NCBI GenBank assembly: GCA_015056365.1 | Contig: SVGM01000007.1 | Location: 93,384-157,383 of the forward strand | DNA length: 64,000 bases | Origin: Clostridiales bacterium | GTDB taxonomy: Bacteria; Bacillota; Clostridia; Christensenellales; Aristaeellaceae | Direction: 5' to 3' | Part shown: one piece after another, positions 26,178 through 34,244 of the stretch | Layout: the number at the start of each line of letters is the position of its first letter | Numbering within the stretch: position 1 is the stretch's first letter | Position numbers and translations under genes: made by a program | Notes under the pieces: generated by a model | Told to the model about the DNA's origin: nothing | The model's input: only the letters and a program-made list of their open reading frames with translations | Database searches by the model: none

Positions 26178-27527
26178 TCAGGCCAGTTCTTTTTCGATCA
26201 GCTTGCTCAGGGTGTAGGCGTCCTTGTCGATCTCCCGCTGATCGGGGCCTTCGATCATCACGCGGACGCGGGGCTCGGTGCCGCTGGCACGGATCACCAG
26301 GCGGCCGATGTCCTTGTACTTGGCTTCCACCTCTGCGATGGCCGCCATGATCTTCTCGTTTTTGTCATAGTCGTACTTCTTTGAGTCGGCTACGTTGGCA
26401 GCGTAGAGGATCTGGGGCATGGTCTTCATCACGGAGGCCAGCTTGCTCAGAGGCTGACCCGCCTTGACCATGGCGGAGATCACCTGCACGGCGGTGACGA
26501 TGCCGTCGCCGGTGGTGTTATGATCCAGCAGGATCACGTGTCCGCTCTGCTCGCCGCCCAGCACATAGCCTTCCGCCAGCATCTTTTCCAGCACGTAGCG
26601 GTCGCCCACCACGGTCTTCTCCAGCTTGATGCCGTGCTTCTTCATGGCGATATCCAGACCCATGTTGCTCATCACGGTAGCCACCAAGGTATTCTGGCGC
26701 AGGCGGCCCTGATTCTTCAGCGACAGGGCCAGCACAGCCATCACCTTGTCGCCGTTGACCAGGTGGCCGCGCTCGTCCACGGCGATCAGGCGGTCGGCGT
26801 CGCCGTCAAAGGCAAAGCCCACGTCCGCGCCCAGCTCGCGCACCAGCTCGCACAGGCGGCGGGGATGGGTGGAACCGCAGTTATCGTTGATATTGGTGCC
26901 GTCGGGCTCGTGGTAGTAGCAGCTCACCTGCGCGCCCAGCTCCTTGAACACCATGGGAGCCACCTCGTAGCTGGCGCCCTGGGCGCAGTCCAGCACCACA
27001 TGCAGCCCGTCCAGCCGCACGTCGGTGGTCTCCTTGACAAAGTCCACATAGCGGCGGGTGGCGTTGCGCTGGCGTACGGGACGGCCCACAAACTCGCCGA
27101 TGGGCCGCTCGGCGCCTTCGGGCAGACCGTTCTTCACGATCTCCTCAATGCGATCCTCCACGGCGTCGGGCAGCTTGTAGCCGTTCTTGTCGAAAAACTT
27201 GATGCCGTTGTATTCCACGGTGTTGTGGCTGGCGCTGATCACCGCGCCTGCATCGGCCTCATAATAACGGGTCAGATAGGCGATGGCGGGGGTAGGCAGC
27301 ACCTCCACCAGTACGGCGCGGGCGCCCACGCTGCAAATGCCGGCTACCAATGCACTTTCCAGCATTTCGCCGCTGATGCGGGTGTCCCTGCCCACAAGGA
27401 TGGTGGGGCGGCGCACGTCGCTGGCCAGCACGTAGGCGCTGGCCTGACCAAGACGAAACGCCATTTCACAGGTAAGTTCTGTATTGGCAATGCCGCGCAC
27501 GCCGTCTGTTCCGAACAATCTTGCCAT
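26178..27527 (-). CDS. glmM: Phosphoglucosamine mutase
   Basis: 449 aa, the standard GlmM length, from the ATG at 27527 (AAGGAG upstream), starting MARLFGTDGVRGIAN. The phosphoserine loop is ISASHNTVEYNGIKFF with catalytic Ser100. The metal loop is FDGDADRL, and the phosphate-binding loop near the C-terminus is RASGTEPRVRVM. It converts glucosamine-6-phosphate to glucosamine-1-phosphate for peptidoglycan precursor synthesis and is normally essential. The loop reads HNTVEYNG where HNPxxDNG is usual, a small variation. It is monocistronic, with a clear promoter. Confidence 0.96.
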   Translation of the reverse strand: MARLFGTDGVRGIANTELTCEMAFRLGQASAYVLASDVRRPTILVGRDTRISGEMLESALVAGICSVGARAVLVEVLPTPAIAYLTRYYEADAGAVISASHNTVEYNGIKFFDKNGYKLPDAVEDRIEEIVKNGLPEGAERPIGEFVGRPVRQRNATRRYVDFVKETTDVRLDGLHVVLDCAQGASYEVAPMVFKELGAQVSCYYHEPDGTNINDNCGSTHPRRLCELVRELGADVGFAFDGDADRLIAVDERGHLVNGDKVMAVLALSLKNQGRLRQNTLVATVMSNMGLDIAMKKHGIKLEKTVVGDRYVLEKMLAEGYVLGGEQSGHVILLDHNTTGDGIVTAVQVISAMVKAGQPLSKLASVMKTMPQILYAANVADSKKYDYDKNEKIMAAIAEVEAKYKDIGRLVIRASGTEPRVRVMIEGPDQREIDKDAYTLSKLIEKELA

Positions 27528-27575
27528 AAAAATGATCTCCTTCCCGATTACGGGTAGCATGGGGGTATCTTCCAT

Positions 27576-27604
27576 AGTATATCCCTATTGGGACAAAAAT
27601 TCAA
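27576..27604 (-). promoter_or_regulatory. Promoter of glmM
   Basis: On the minus strand, TTGAAT (27599-27604), a 17-bp spacer and TATACT (27576-27581), about 48 bp before the ATG. Confidence 0.8.
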
Positions 27605-27643
27605 CCTTGACTGTGGAAAAGCTGCGGCAGGAGGCGTTTGTCC

Positions 27644-27900
27644 TGCGCTTGCTAACGTCGCCGAGGGGTTTCCTCGCGGCTGCCGCTGCGAGGGGCAGGG
27701 CAGGGCGCTGCACGCCCCTGCACCCCGTGCCTACTCCTTTTCGGCCGCTTCGTGTCGCGGCTGCGCGGTTACTGCGCTTGCTAACGCCGCCGTGGGGTTT
27801 CTCGCAGTAGCGCTGCGTGGGGCAGGGCAGGGTGCTGCACGCCCCTGCACCCCGTGCCTACTCTTTCTGGAAAGAGTAGGCAGAAAGCGCGGCACGCTAC
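27644..27900. repeat. Two-copy imperfect direct repeat (about 129 bp) with palindrome
   Basis: GCGCTTGCTAACG at about 27645 and again at about 27774 opens two similar units. Both contain GGGGCAGGGCAGGG, CTGCACGCCCCTGCACCC and GTGCCTACTC. The second ends in CCTACTCTTTC-TGG-AAAGAGTAGG, a near-perfect hairpin (27858-27880). No convincing gene is present. The gap between glmM and the next gene (27528-28630) holds this, the 146-bp array, and about 170 bp (27901-28070) without recognisable content. Confidence 0.75.
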
Positions 27901-28070
27901 CTCCGGGCAAAACCCCAAAATAGCTCCGCTCTGCGCGGGGGCTGCAGATTGTCCGCGCTGCGCAGGCGGTGGACAGATAGAAGTTTTTTGGCTTGCGCGA
28001 CGCGCCGGACGGCTTCGCCCCTTTCCGCGCCTCGCTTCGCCGGGGTTTTGCCCTGCGTTCGCTAACGCCG

Positions 28071-28525
28071 CCCCCTGCTTGCCGGAAGGTGGCTGTAGTT
28101 AGGGGGCGGAGTATTGCGGAGATAGGATGCGGTTGTGGCTTGCCTATGTTCCGCCACCAGCAAACACCACCTCTCCCTACGCAGCTATGCTGCGCAGTCC
28201 GGGGTGCAGGGGGTCGCCCCCTGCTTGCCGGAAGGTGGCTGTGGTATGGGGGCGGGGTGTTGCGGAAATGGGGTGCGATTGCGGCTTGCCTATGTTCCGC
28301 CGCCAACAAACACCTCCTCTCCCTGCGCAGCCGTGCTGCGCAGGGAGAGGTGCAGGGGGTCACCCCCTGCTTGCCGGAAGGTGGCTGTGATTAGGGGGTG
28401 GGGTGTTGCGGAAGTGTGGCGTGGTTGCGGCTTGCCAATGTTCCGCCGCCAACAAACACCACCTCTCCCTGCGCAGCTGTGCTGCGCAGTCCGGGGTGCA
28501 GGGGGTCACCCCCTGCTTGACAGAG
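28071..28525. repeat. 146-bp tandem repeat array, three copies plus a partial fourth
   Basis: CCCCCTGCTTGCCGG starts at 28071, 28217 and 28363, and a diverged CCCCCTGCTTGACAG starts at 28509, so the period is exactly 146 bp. Each unit contains GTTCCGCC...CAACAAACACC and a strong dyad around CTGCGCAGC...GCTGCGCAG. In the middle unit the arms are perfect over 16 bp (CCTCTCCCTGCGCAGC and its complement). Long open frames crossing it are repeat artefacts. It is unlike CRISPR: there are no short repeats with unique spacers. Confidence 0.88.
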
Positions 28526-28630
28526 GGGGTGTCGAATGATAGACTTTTCTGGAGGGATACGTCGTATTTGTCATTGAGAATTGTCTGGCAGGACGGCGGC
28601 TGCAACGCCAGCGTGAGAAGGAGAAAAAAG

Positions 28631-29041
28631 ATGACGTTTTTCACCCCTGAAAGCGGCGAGATCCGTTTTGCAAACGGCTTTTGCCTGCGGGGCGGCATGG
28701 CTGCCCGAGAGATCGACAGCCACCTGCGCTACGCAGGCCAGGAGGAGGCTGTGTTTTGCCTGCCCGGGCTTGCGGTGACCGGTGGAAGCATTGCGCCGGT
28801 GTGCGTTGTGGACGGCGAAGGGCTGCGCAGCGTACGGCTGCACGTGGCGGCCATCGCCGGCAGGAACAACGTGCCTTCGGAGCGGCAGCGCTCGTTCCTG
28901 TTTGAACGGCTGGGGTTGAAGGATCCCTGTCCAGACACCCGCCAGAGCGTGCGCATCCGCTGTCCCTTTGGTACGCTCACCCTGTATTCAGATCCCCTGA
29001 CCGGGCAGGCAGGCGCGCTGGTGGAGTATCAGCGAATCTAA
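28631..29041 (+). CDS. Hypothetical protein (136 aa), first of a three-gene unknown cluster
   Basis: The ATG at 28631 is preceded by AGAAGGAG; the frame upstream runs into the tandem repeats and is not coding. The product appears soluble, with no signal or membrane helix. It is rich in short beta-strands (FCLPGLAVTGG, SVRLHVAAIAG, SVRIRCPFGTLTLYSDPLTG). I recognise no family. The next gene starts 24 nt on, so it is co-transcribed with the 196-aa and probably the 783-aa unknowns. Confidence 0.6.
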   Translation: MTFFTPESGEIRFANGFCLRGGMAAREIDSHLRYAGQEEAVFCLPGLAVTGGSIAPVCVVDGEGLRSVRLHVAAIAGRNNVPSERQRSFLFERLGLKDPCPDTRQSVRIRCPFGTLTLYSDPLTGQAGALVEYQRI

Positions 29042-29065
29042 AGAAGTTGTTGTGGAGGAATGGCT

Positions 29066-29653
29066 ATGGCGATCATTCTGGCGCCCATTATGCGCGATTA
29101 TCTGATTCGTTTTCAGCAGACGGCCATCAAGGAGACCGGGCGCAGACCGCTGACCTATCTGCGCACCCCCATGGATGAGAAGCTGGTAATCAACGGCTGC
29201 CAGCGTCCGGGGTATGCCTTCTGGCAGCCTGTGCCGTGGACGGATAACAACGCGCCTCTGGGCGAATACGCCAAGGCGTTCCATGACAGCATTCAGCAGT
29301 ATGTGTCCATGTGCCAGTTTCTGGAGATCCGGTTTCATCTGCCGGTGGCGCATATGGGCAGTCCGTTGAGCTTTTTGTACGGACGCACGTTTGAAACGTG
29401 CAAGAATACCGAGCTGGCGCCGCCCAGCCGCGCCTTTGAGGAGGCGCATATGCAGCTGGAGGAGCATCCCGAGCTGCCGCTGGGCTATTGCATGGCGCAG
29501 ACCTGCGACGGAGGTGAGCCCCTGCTGCTGATGCTGCGTGCCGAGGATGGCCAGGCCTATGTGCTGCGTCCCGAGCGGGACGTGGAGCCGCTGTATCTGC
29601 GGGTGACCATCGACCGGCTTTTGCCCAAGCTGCAGTTTGTCTACGATCTGTAA
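29066..29653 (+). CDS. Hypothetical protein (195 aa)
   Basis: Two in-frame ATGs lie at 29060 and 29066. GGAGGA is only correctly spaced for the second. The protein is soluble and of mixed secondary structure, with several Trp/Tyr/Pro-rich turns (GYAFWQPVPW) and a C-terminus of strand plus helix (LYLRVTIDRLLPKLQFVYD). No family is recognised. It sits between the 136-aa and 783-aa unknown genes in the same direction, 24 and 48 nt apart, suggesting one functional unit. Confidence 0.65.
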   Translation: MAIILAPIMRDYLIRFQQTAIKETGRRPLTYLRTPMDEKLVINGCQRPGYAFWQPVPWTDNNAPLGEYAKAFHDSIQQYVSMCQFLEIRFHLPVAHMGSPLSFLYGRTFETCKNTELAPPSRAFEEAHMQLEEHPELPLGYCMAQTCDGGEPLLLMLRAEDGQAYVLRPERDVEPLYLRVTIDRLLPKLQFVYDL

Positions 29654-29701
29654 TGTTTTCCATGCCTCATCTGATGGCATTGCCGGAAAGGGGGCGCACG
29701 G

Positions 29702-32053
29702 ATGCGCATTGAACCACAAGGCGTGATCAGCTATGCCGGGTTGGATCTGCCCACGCTTCTTGCCGGAGCGCGGCTGATGTTCTCCGGGGAGGAAACCCAG
29801 CTGCCGCCGCGTTTTTCTTCCCTGATGCCGCTGTTTCCTGTGGAGCTGGTGCAGAGCATGCGCTTTGTGGGCGCGGCTGCGCCGGGACGGCTGCTGGTGT
29901 CGCCGTCCGGTTTTTCTACCGATCCGGCCGAATATCATACCATGCTGTATGAGCAGATGCCCCGGCTATATGTGGGGGATAATCTGAGCCGGAACATGGA
30001 CTATGAAGGCAACTTCCACGGCAGGGGCGAGGTCACGGTAGACGAAGCCTGGACCACCTGCTTTCCCCAGTATCAGCCCTTTGCAGGGGAACGCCTGATG
30101 CTGTATGCCCTGGGCGGCGGCGCGCAGTCGGTTGTTGTGCCCGAGAGCCTGTACCCCCGTGCAGCAGGTATGCTGCGCACGGCAGAGACCGCGCTGGGCG
30201 TCACCAACCGCTGCCATGACTACGCCCGCTATGTGTACCAGCGGATCCGCGCCGGAGAAAGCTTCGATGCGGTCGCCTTTGAAAACGATTATCTCAGCCA
30301 GCGGGAATTGAAGCCGGTGGTGATCTGCCAGAGCGATCTGGGCCGGATGATGCAGGATCTGGCGATGCTGCGAAGCATCCGCGAAGGCAGCGACGAGGAA
30401 GGCCTGTATACCGAAAATGCCAAGCGCGCAGAGCGCATTCAGCAATATGTCCCGTCCCTTTACGCCTGTGACGTGTTCGACGACGCGCCGCAGACCCGCT
30501 ATACCTCGCGGCTTTTGCAGCCGGTGTGGGAGGACGGATTCGTCAGCGACTGGTGGCTGCCCTACACCGACGCCGCAGCCTACATCAGCCGCAGCGATAT
30601 GACCCTGGACATGGCGGCCCTGTGCAGCGGCTTCCAGTTTGCGCCTGTGTATGACCCGGAGACCCGCGGCGGACGTTATCCTGCCAAGGTGCGGGTGGTG
30701 GTGGTGCGCGACCGGGAGATCAGACTCCGCATGGGCGATACCCTCAACAACCCGGCCTACGGCAGCGGCATGAGCCCGTTGGGTACCATCAACAAGATGG
30801 TCTATATCCCCGACAGCCGGGAACTGCTCCGCCAGGGAAAACTGACCGAGGAAGAAAGCGGCATTCGCTGCGAGAATACCTCCGTACGCCCGGCCGCCTA
30901 CCGGCAGATGGTCAAAATGGCGTCCCTGCAGGAGAACAAAGGCCGGCTGGTGGATGCGCTCTACCGCCGTGAATCGGTGCTGGGCGAGGTGTTCCCGGTT
31001 TCGCCGGAGTACGAGCAGATCCGCGCCCTGATGAACGAACCAGTGGATGCGCTGGACAGCACCATGGCAGGCTATGAGCATACTCAGCTCAGCGGCTACG
31101 ATGCAGACATCGACTATCTGCGCCGCATGGGTATGGAGCGTGAATGGCACCCCGAGGATCCCCGAAAGCCCAAGCCCTTCCGCTTTGCGCTGGACGCCCT
31201 CCGGCAGGCCAGCATCGAGAGCGGCTTTGCCATGCGCGCCTCTTGCGTCAAAGTCAAGCTCAAGGAGCTTCGCCTGGAGAACCCCGGCGAGGATGACCCG
31301 GCAGGCGCGTTTGAAATGGGCGCATTTGCCCAAAGTGCCGCTGATGGGAATACAGAAGCTGCGGATGGCAACCCGCCCACCGCAGGTGCTGGGGACGCAG
31401 AAGCTGCGGATAGCAATCTGCCCACCGCAGGTGCCGCAGGTACCGCAGGTGTGTGGATGAGCGCGGCAGATGGACGGTATCTGACGACGGATGTGGGCGG
31501 TACGTATCCCACGGACGAGGAACTGGCGCAAAAAGCCGCTGAGGAAAAGAAGAAGGCCAAGCCTGTCAAGAGGCCTAAGCAACAAAAGGACAAGGCTGAC
31601 AGCCTCCGGGATGAACGAAGCGTGGTGCTGGACGGCCAGCTGAGTATGGAGCTGAGCGAGCCTATCTCCTCAGGGGCCGTCGTGAATACACCACCCTCGG
31701 ATGGCAATCCGCCCACCGCAGGTGCCGCAGGTGTCGCCGGGAATACACCACCCCCGGATGGCAAAGTGCCCACCGCAGGTGCCGCAGGTGCGCCCGCCGC
31801 AGGTGCCGCCGGGAATACACCACCCTCGGATGGCAATCCGCCCACCGCAGGTGCGCCCGCCGCAGGTGCCGCCGGGAATACATCACCCTCGGATGGCAAT
31901 CCGCCCACCGCAGGTGTGCCCACTGCAGGTGTGCCCACCGCAGGTGCCGCCGGGAATACGCCACCCTCGGATGACAAAGTGCCCACCGCAGGCGACGGAA
32001 TGACCATACGACAGATGCAGAACGGTCAGCTGAAATGGTTTGCTGACGAATGA
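29702..32053 (+). CDS. Unknown large protein (783 aa) with Ala/Gly/Pro-repeat tail
   Basis: Residues 1 to about 540 form an acidic, soluble, globular-looking protein with many Arg/Asp/Tyr residues and no signal peptide. I cannot assign it. About 543-770 is low complexity: repeats of the type DGNPPTAGAAGNTPPS, interrupted by a charged Lys-rich stretch (KKAKPVKRPKQQKDKADS) at about 617-640. The tail is likely disordered and its DNA (31340-32005) is highly repetitive, so copy number may vary between strains. The ribosome site is GGAAAGGGG. The gene follows two other unknowns and precedes deoC. Confidence 0.7.
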   Translation: MRIEPQGVISYAGLDLPTLLAGARLMFSGEETQLPPRFSSLMPLFPVELVQSMRFVGAAAPGRLLVSPSGFSTDPAEYHTMLYEQMPRLYVGDNLSRNMDYEGNFHGRGEVTVDEAWTTCFPQYQPFAGERLMLYALGGGAQSVVVPESLYPRAAGMLRTAETALGVTNRCHDYARYVYQRIRAGESFDAVAFENDYLSQRELKPVVICQSDLGRMMQDLAMLRSIREGSDEEGLYTENAKRAERIQQYVPSLYACDVFDDAPQTRYTSRLLQPVWEDGFVSDWWLPYTDAAAYISRSDMTLDMAALCSGFQFAPVYDPETRGGRYPAKVRVVVVRDREIRLRMGDTLNNPAYGSGMSPLGTINKMVYIPDSRELLRQGKLTEEESGIRCENTSVRPAAYRQMVKMASLQENKGRLVDALYRRESVLGEVFPVSPEYEQIRALMNEPVDALDSTMAGYEHTQLSGYDADIDYLRRMGMEREWHPEDPRKPKPFRFALDALRQASIESGFAMRASCVKVKLKELRLENPGEDDPAGAFEMGAFAQSAADGNTEAADGNPPTAGAGDAEAADSNLPTAGAAGTAGVWMSAADGRYLTTDVGGTYPTDEELAQKAAEEKKKAKPVKRPKQQKDKADSLRDERSVVLDGQLSMELSEPISSGAVVNTPPSDGNPPTAGAAGVAGNTPPPDGKVPTAGAAGAPAAGAAGNTPPSDGNPPTAGAPAAGAAGNTSPSDGNPPTAGVPTAGVPTAGAAGNTPPSDDKVPTAGDGMTIRQMQNGQLKWFADE
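31340..32005 (+). repeat. Coding low-complexity repeat region in the 783-aa gene
   Basis: Units of about 27-60 bp built on GGATGGCAATCCGCCCACC-GCAGGTG recur more than ten times, in mosaic order. They leave long open frames on both strands, which are artefacts of the repeat. Confidence 0.8.
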
Positions 32054-32097
32054 TGAGCGAAATGGATTTTGCACAATGGAATAAGGAGGTTGCCCCT

Positions 32098-32829
32098 ATG
32101 AAACTCACCCCCAAGGACATCGCCAAGATGCTGGATCACAGTACCCTTCAGCCCTACCTGACGGAAGAGGATATCCGCAAGGGCTGCGAAATCGCCCTGA
32201 AATATGATACTGCCAGCGTGTGCGCCCGTCCCGGCGACATGAAGCTGGTGGCGGAACTGCTCAAGGGCAGCCAAGTGAAGGTCTGCACGGTGATCGGCTT
32301 CCCCCACGGCAACCATAAGCCGGAGATCAAGCTGGCGGAGGCCGCCGCAGCGCTGGACGACGGCTGCGTAGAGCTGGACATGGTGCTGAATATCGGCAAG
32401 CTGATCGCCGGCGACGATGCGTATGTGTACGAGGAGATCGCCGCCATCTGCAAGCTGGCTCATGACCGGGGCGCCAAGGTGAAGGTGATCCTGGAGACCT
32501 GCTACCTCAGCGACGAGCAGAAGACACGCGCCTGCCAGATCTGCACCCGCGCCGGCGCAGACTGGGTCAAGACCAGCACGGGCTACGGCAGCGGCGGCTG
32601 CACGCTGGACGATCTGCGCCTGATGCGCGCTGCTGTGCCGGAGAGCGTGCAGGTGAAGGGTTCCGGCGGCATCCGTGACCTGGATACGGTGTTGGCTGCC
32701 CGTGCCATCGGTGCAAGCCGCTGCGGTGTATCCGCCACGGCCAAGATCATGGAAGAAGCCGAAAAGCGCTATGCCGAAGGCACGCTGGCGGAAGCCACTA
32801 CCCTGAAGGAAATGGAAGGCGGCTATTAA
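32098..32829 (+). CDS. deoC: Deoxyribose-phosphate aldolase
   Basis: 243 aa from the ATG at 32098 (AAGGAGG upstream). The family's class I aldolase residues are present: the VELDMVLNIG strand with Asp94, DWVKTSTGYGSGG with Schiff-base Lys158, and VQVKGSGGIRD with Lys187 (usually VKASGGIR). It cleaves 2-deoxyribose-5-phosphate to glyceraldehyde-3-phosphate and acetaldehyde in deoxynucleoside catabolism. It starts 44 nt after the 783-aa gene. No other deo genes are visible, so the context says little about its regulation. Confidence 0.95.
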   Translation: MKLTPKDIAKMLDHSTLQPYLTEEDIRKGCEIALKYDTASVCARPGDMKLVAELLKGSQVKVCTVIGFPHGNHKPEIKLAEAAAALDDGCVELDMVLNIGKLIAGDDAYVYEEIAAICKLAHDRGAKVKVILETCYLSDEQKTRACQICTRAGADWVKTSTGYGSGGCTLDDLRLMRAAVPESVQVKGSGGIRDLDTVLAARAIGASRCGVSATAKIMEEAEKRYAEGTLAEATTLKEMEGGY

Positions 32830-32836
32830 GCAGCCG

Positions 32837-32919
32837 AAAACGCCCTGCGATCCTTTCTGAGTCCGTCGCATCCATTGCACAGCAAAGACTTTCAGAGGAC
32901 TCCGCAGGGCGTTTTGATG
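32837..32919 (+). terminator. Large hairpin terminator after deoC
   Basis: Perfect 13-bp arms AAAACGCCCTGCG (32837-32849) and CGCAGGGCGTTTT (32903-32915) enclose about 50 nt that can fold further. The TTTT is part of the stem. Confidence 0.65.
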
Positions 32920-33002
32920 GAATGCTTACCCATTTCCCCGTGGTTTCTAATGGGATTCTCATGTAAAATGCAGCCATATCTCAAGCAATGGGCGGCGCTC
33001 CA

Positions 33003-33011
33003 TGATATGAT
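33003..33011 (+). promoter_or_regulatory. Extended -10 promoter of the DUF4342 gene
   Basis: TGATATGAT (TG plus TATGAT) about 67 bp before the ATG; no good -35. Confidence 0.45.
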
Positions 33012-33077
33012 AGCACCGTACCAAGGGAAACCAAGCAAACCGTCCCAAAGGGACACAATCATAAGGAGGATCCCATT

Positions 33078-33419
33078 ATGGCTAATCAGAACAAGACTAA
33101 CGGCATTTTCTCTTTTCTCTACTGCAACCGCATTAAGGTCAGCAAGGGTGCTACCCCCATTTTGAACCTCTCCCTGATCTTCGGCATTCTGGCGGTACTG
33201 ACCGCGCCCTGGCTGGTGGCTGGCGGCGCAATTGTCGCCCTGGCAATGGGCTACAAGTTCGGCTTTGAGCGCAATGCCGCCGGTTTCAGCAGCAACTTTG
33301 ACGAAGTGGTACGCGGCGCTGCGTCCAACGTGCGCAACGTGGTGGATAACATCGTTGACCGCGACGACAACCAGCAGACCGACAGCTACTACGACGATAA
33401 CGATCACCCCACCCTGTAA
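33078..33419 (+). CDS. DUF4342-like small membrane protein
   Basis: 113 aa. A short basic N-terminal part (NRIKVSKGATPILNLSL) precedes a hydrophobic hairpin (about 28-60, LIFGILAVLTAPWLVAGG...). An acidic Asp/Asn-rich tail of about 50 residues follows. The strand-then-hydrophobic layout with APWLVAGGAIVAL resembles DUF4342, often found with UBA-like N-termini; none is seen here. Role unknown. It is monocistronic, between clear terminators. Confidence 0.65.
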   Translation: MANQNKTNGIFSFLYCNRIKVSKGATPILNLSLIFGILAVLTAPWLVAGGAIVALAMGYKFGFERNAAGFSSNFDEVVRGAASNVRNVVDNIVDRDDNQQTDSYYDDNDHPTL

Positions 33420-33439
33420 TCTGACAGCTCTGTCAAACG

Positions 33440-33477
33440 CACGCCGTTCCGGCTTTTCCGGGACGGCGTGTTTTTTT
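33440..33477 (+). terminator. Intrinsic terminator after the DUF4342 gene
   Basis: CACGCCGTTCC / GGGACGGCGTG stem (one G-T pair), then seven T residues. Confidence 0.85.
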
Positions 33478-33519
33478 GTGCCACACACCGCTCTTGCGCA
33501 GCGCGCGACGGCGGTTTTC

Positions 33520-33548
33520 TTGCCCAGGGGGAGGAAATATGCTACAAT
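33520..33548 (+). promoter_or_regulatory. Promoter of the ECF/uridine kinase/Mrp operon
   Basis: TTGCCC (33520-33525), a 17-bp spacer and TACAAT (33543-33548) with TG one base before it. About 105 nt upstream of the first ATG. Confidence 0.65.
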
Positions 33549-33653
33549 ACCGGGAGCCCCTTTTGCCATGGATGTCATGAAGGCGTCCCGCTTTTCTCTG
33601 AAGAGAAAGGAAAGGGAGACTTTTTGACGACCCTGTGGGAAAGGATGAAACAA

Positions 33654-34244
33654 ATGAATCAAACAAGCGGAACAAAAACTACCAGAAACGCACAGGTAAC
33701 CAAAATGGTGCTGGCAGCGCTGCTGCTGGCGCTGGGGCTGGTGCTGCCCTTTGTGACGGGCCAGATCCCGGAGATCGGCAATATGCTGCTGCCTATGCAC
33801 CTGCCGGTGCTGATCTGCGGGCTGGTATGCGGCTGGAAATGGGGCCTGGCCGTGGGCTTCATTCTGCCGCTGCTGCGCAGCCTGCTGTTTCAGATGCCGC
33901 CACTGCTGCCCACCCTGCGGACGGGTGGCGCGCTGTGCATGGCCTTTGAACTGGCGACCTACGGCCTGGTGGCCGGGCTGGTATATGCCCGCCTGCCCAG
34001 ACGGACCTGGGCGCTGTATGCGGCGCTGATCGCGGCGATGGCAGCAGGGCGCATGGTATGGGCCCTTGCCAGCGTGGTGATCTACAGCCTGTTTTCCGAT
34101 ATCCAGTTCACGTTTGAACTGTTCCTGGCAGGCGGCTTTGTAAGCGCGTGGCCGGGCATGCTGCTTCAGCTGGCGCTGATACCGCTGCTGGTAAAGGCGC
34201 TGGAGAGAACCCGCTTGATTCCCGGAGGCGTAGCGGCGGAATGA
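33654..34244 (+). CDS. ECF transporter S component (substrate-binding membrane subunit)
   Basis: 196 aa, about six hydrophobic helices. The GQIPEIGNMLLPMHLPVLIC segment with the following GLVCGWKWG is the family hallmark at the end of helix 1, seen in pantothenate-type and uncharacterised S components. It would bind a vitamin or small molecule and associate with a shared EcfA-A'-T module, which is not in this window. The ATG at 33654 is preferred over 33645 because AAAGGA is properly spaced. The stop overlaps the next gene (ATGA). Confidence 0.82.
   Translation: MNQTSGTKTTRNAQVTKMVLAALLLALGLVLPFVTGQIPEIGNMLLPMHLPVLICGLVCGWKWGLAVGFILPLLRSLLFQMPPLLPTLRTGGALCMAFELATYGLVAGLVYARLPRRTWALYAALIAAMAAGRMVWALASVVIYSLFSDIQFTFELFLAGGFVSAWPGMLLQLALIPLLVKALERTRLIPGGVAAE

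Noticed and set aside
28071..28525. CRISPR array
   Set aside because: Units are 146 bp and contiguous, with no 20-40-bp repeats separated by unique spacers and no cas genes.
27588..28539. Several 80-210-aa open frames in the 27.6-28.5 kb gap
   Set aside because: They run through tandem repeats in many frames at once and lack ribosome sites, so they are repeat artefacts.
29966..31585. 539-aa minus-strand open frame
   Set aside because: Antisense to the 783-aa gene; the plus-strand genes have correctly spaced ribosome sites and operon order.
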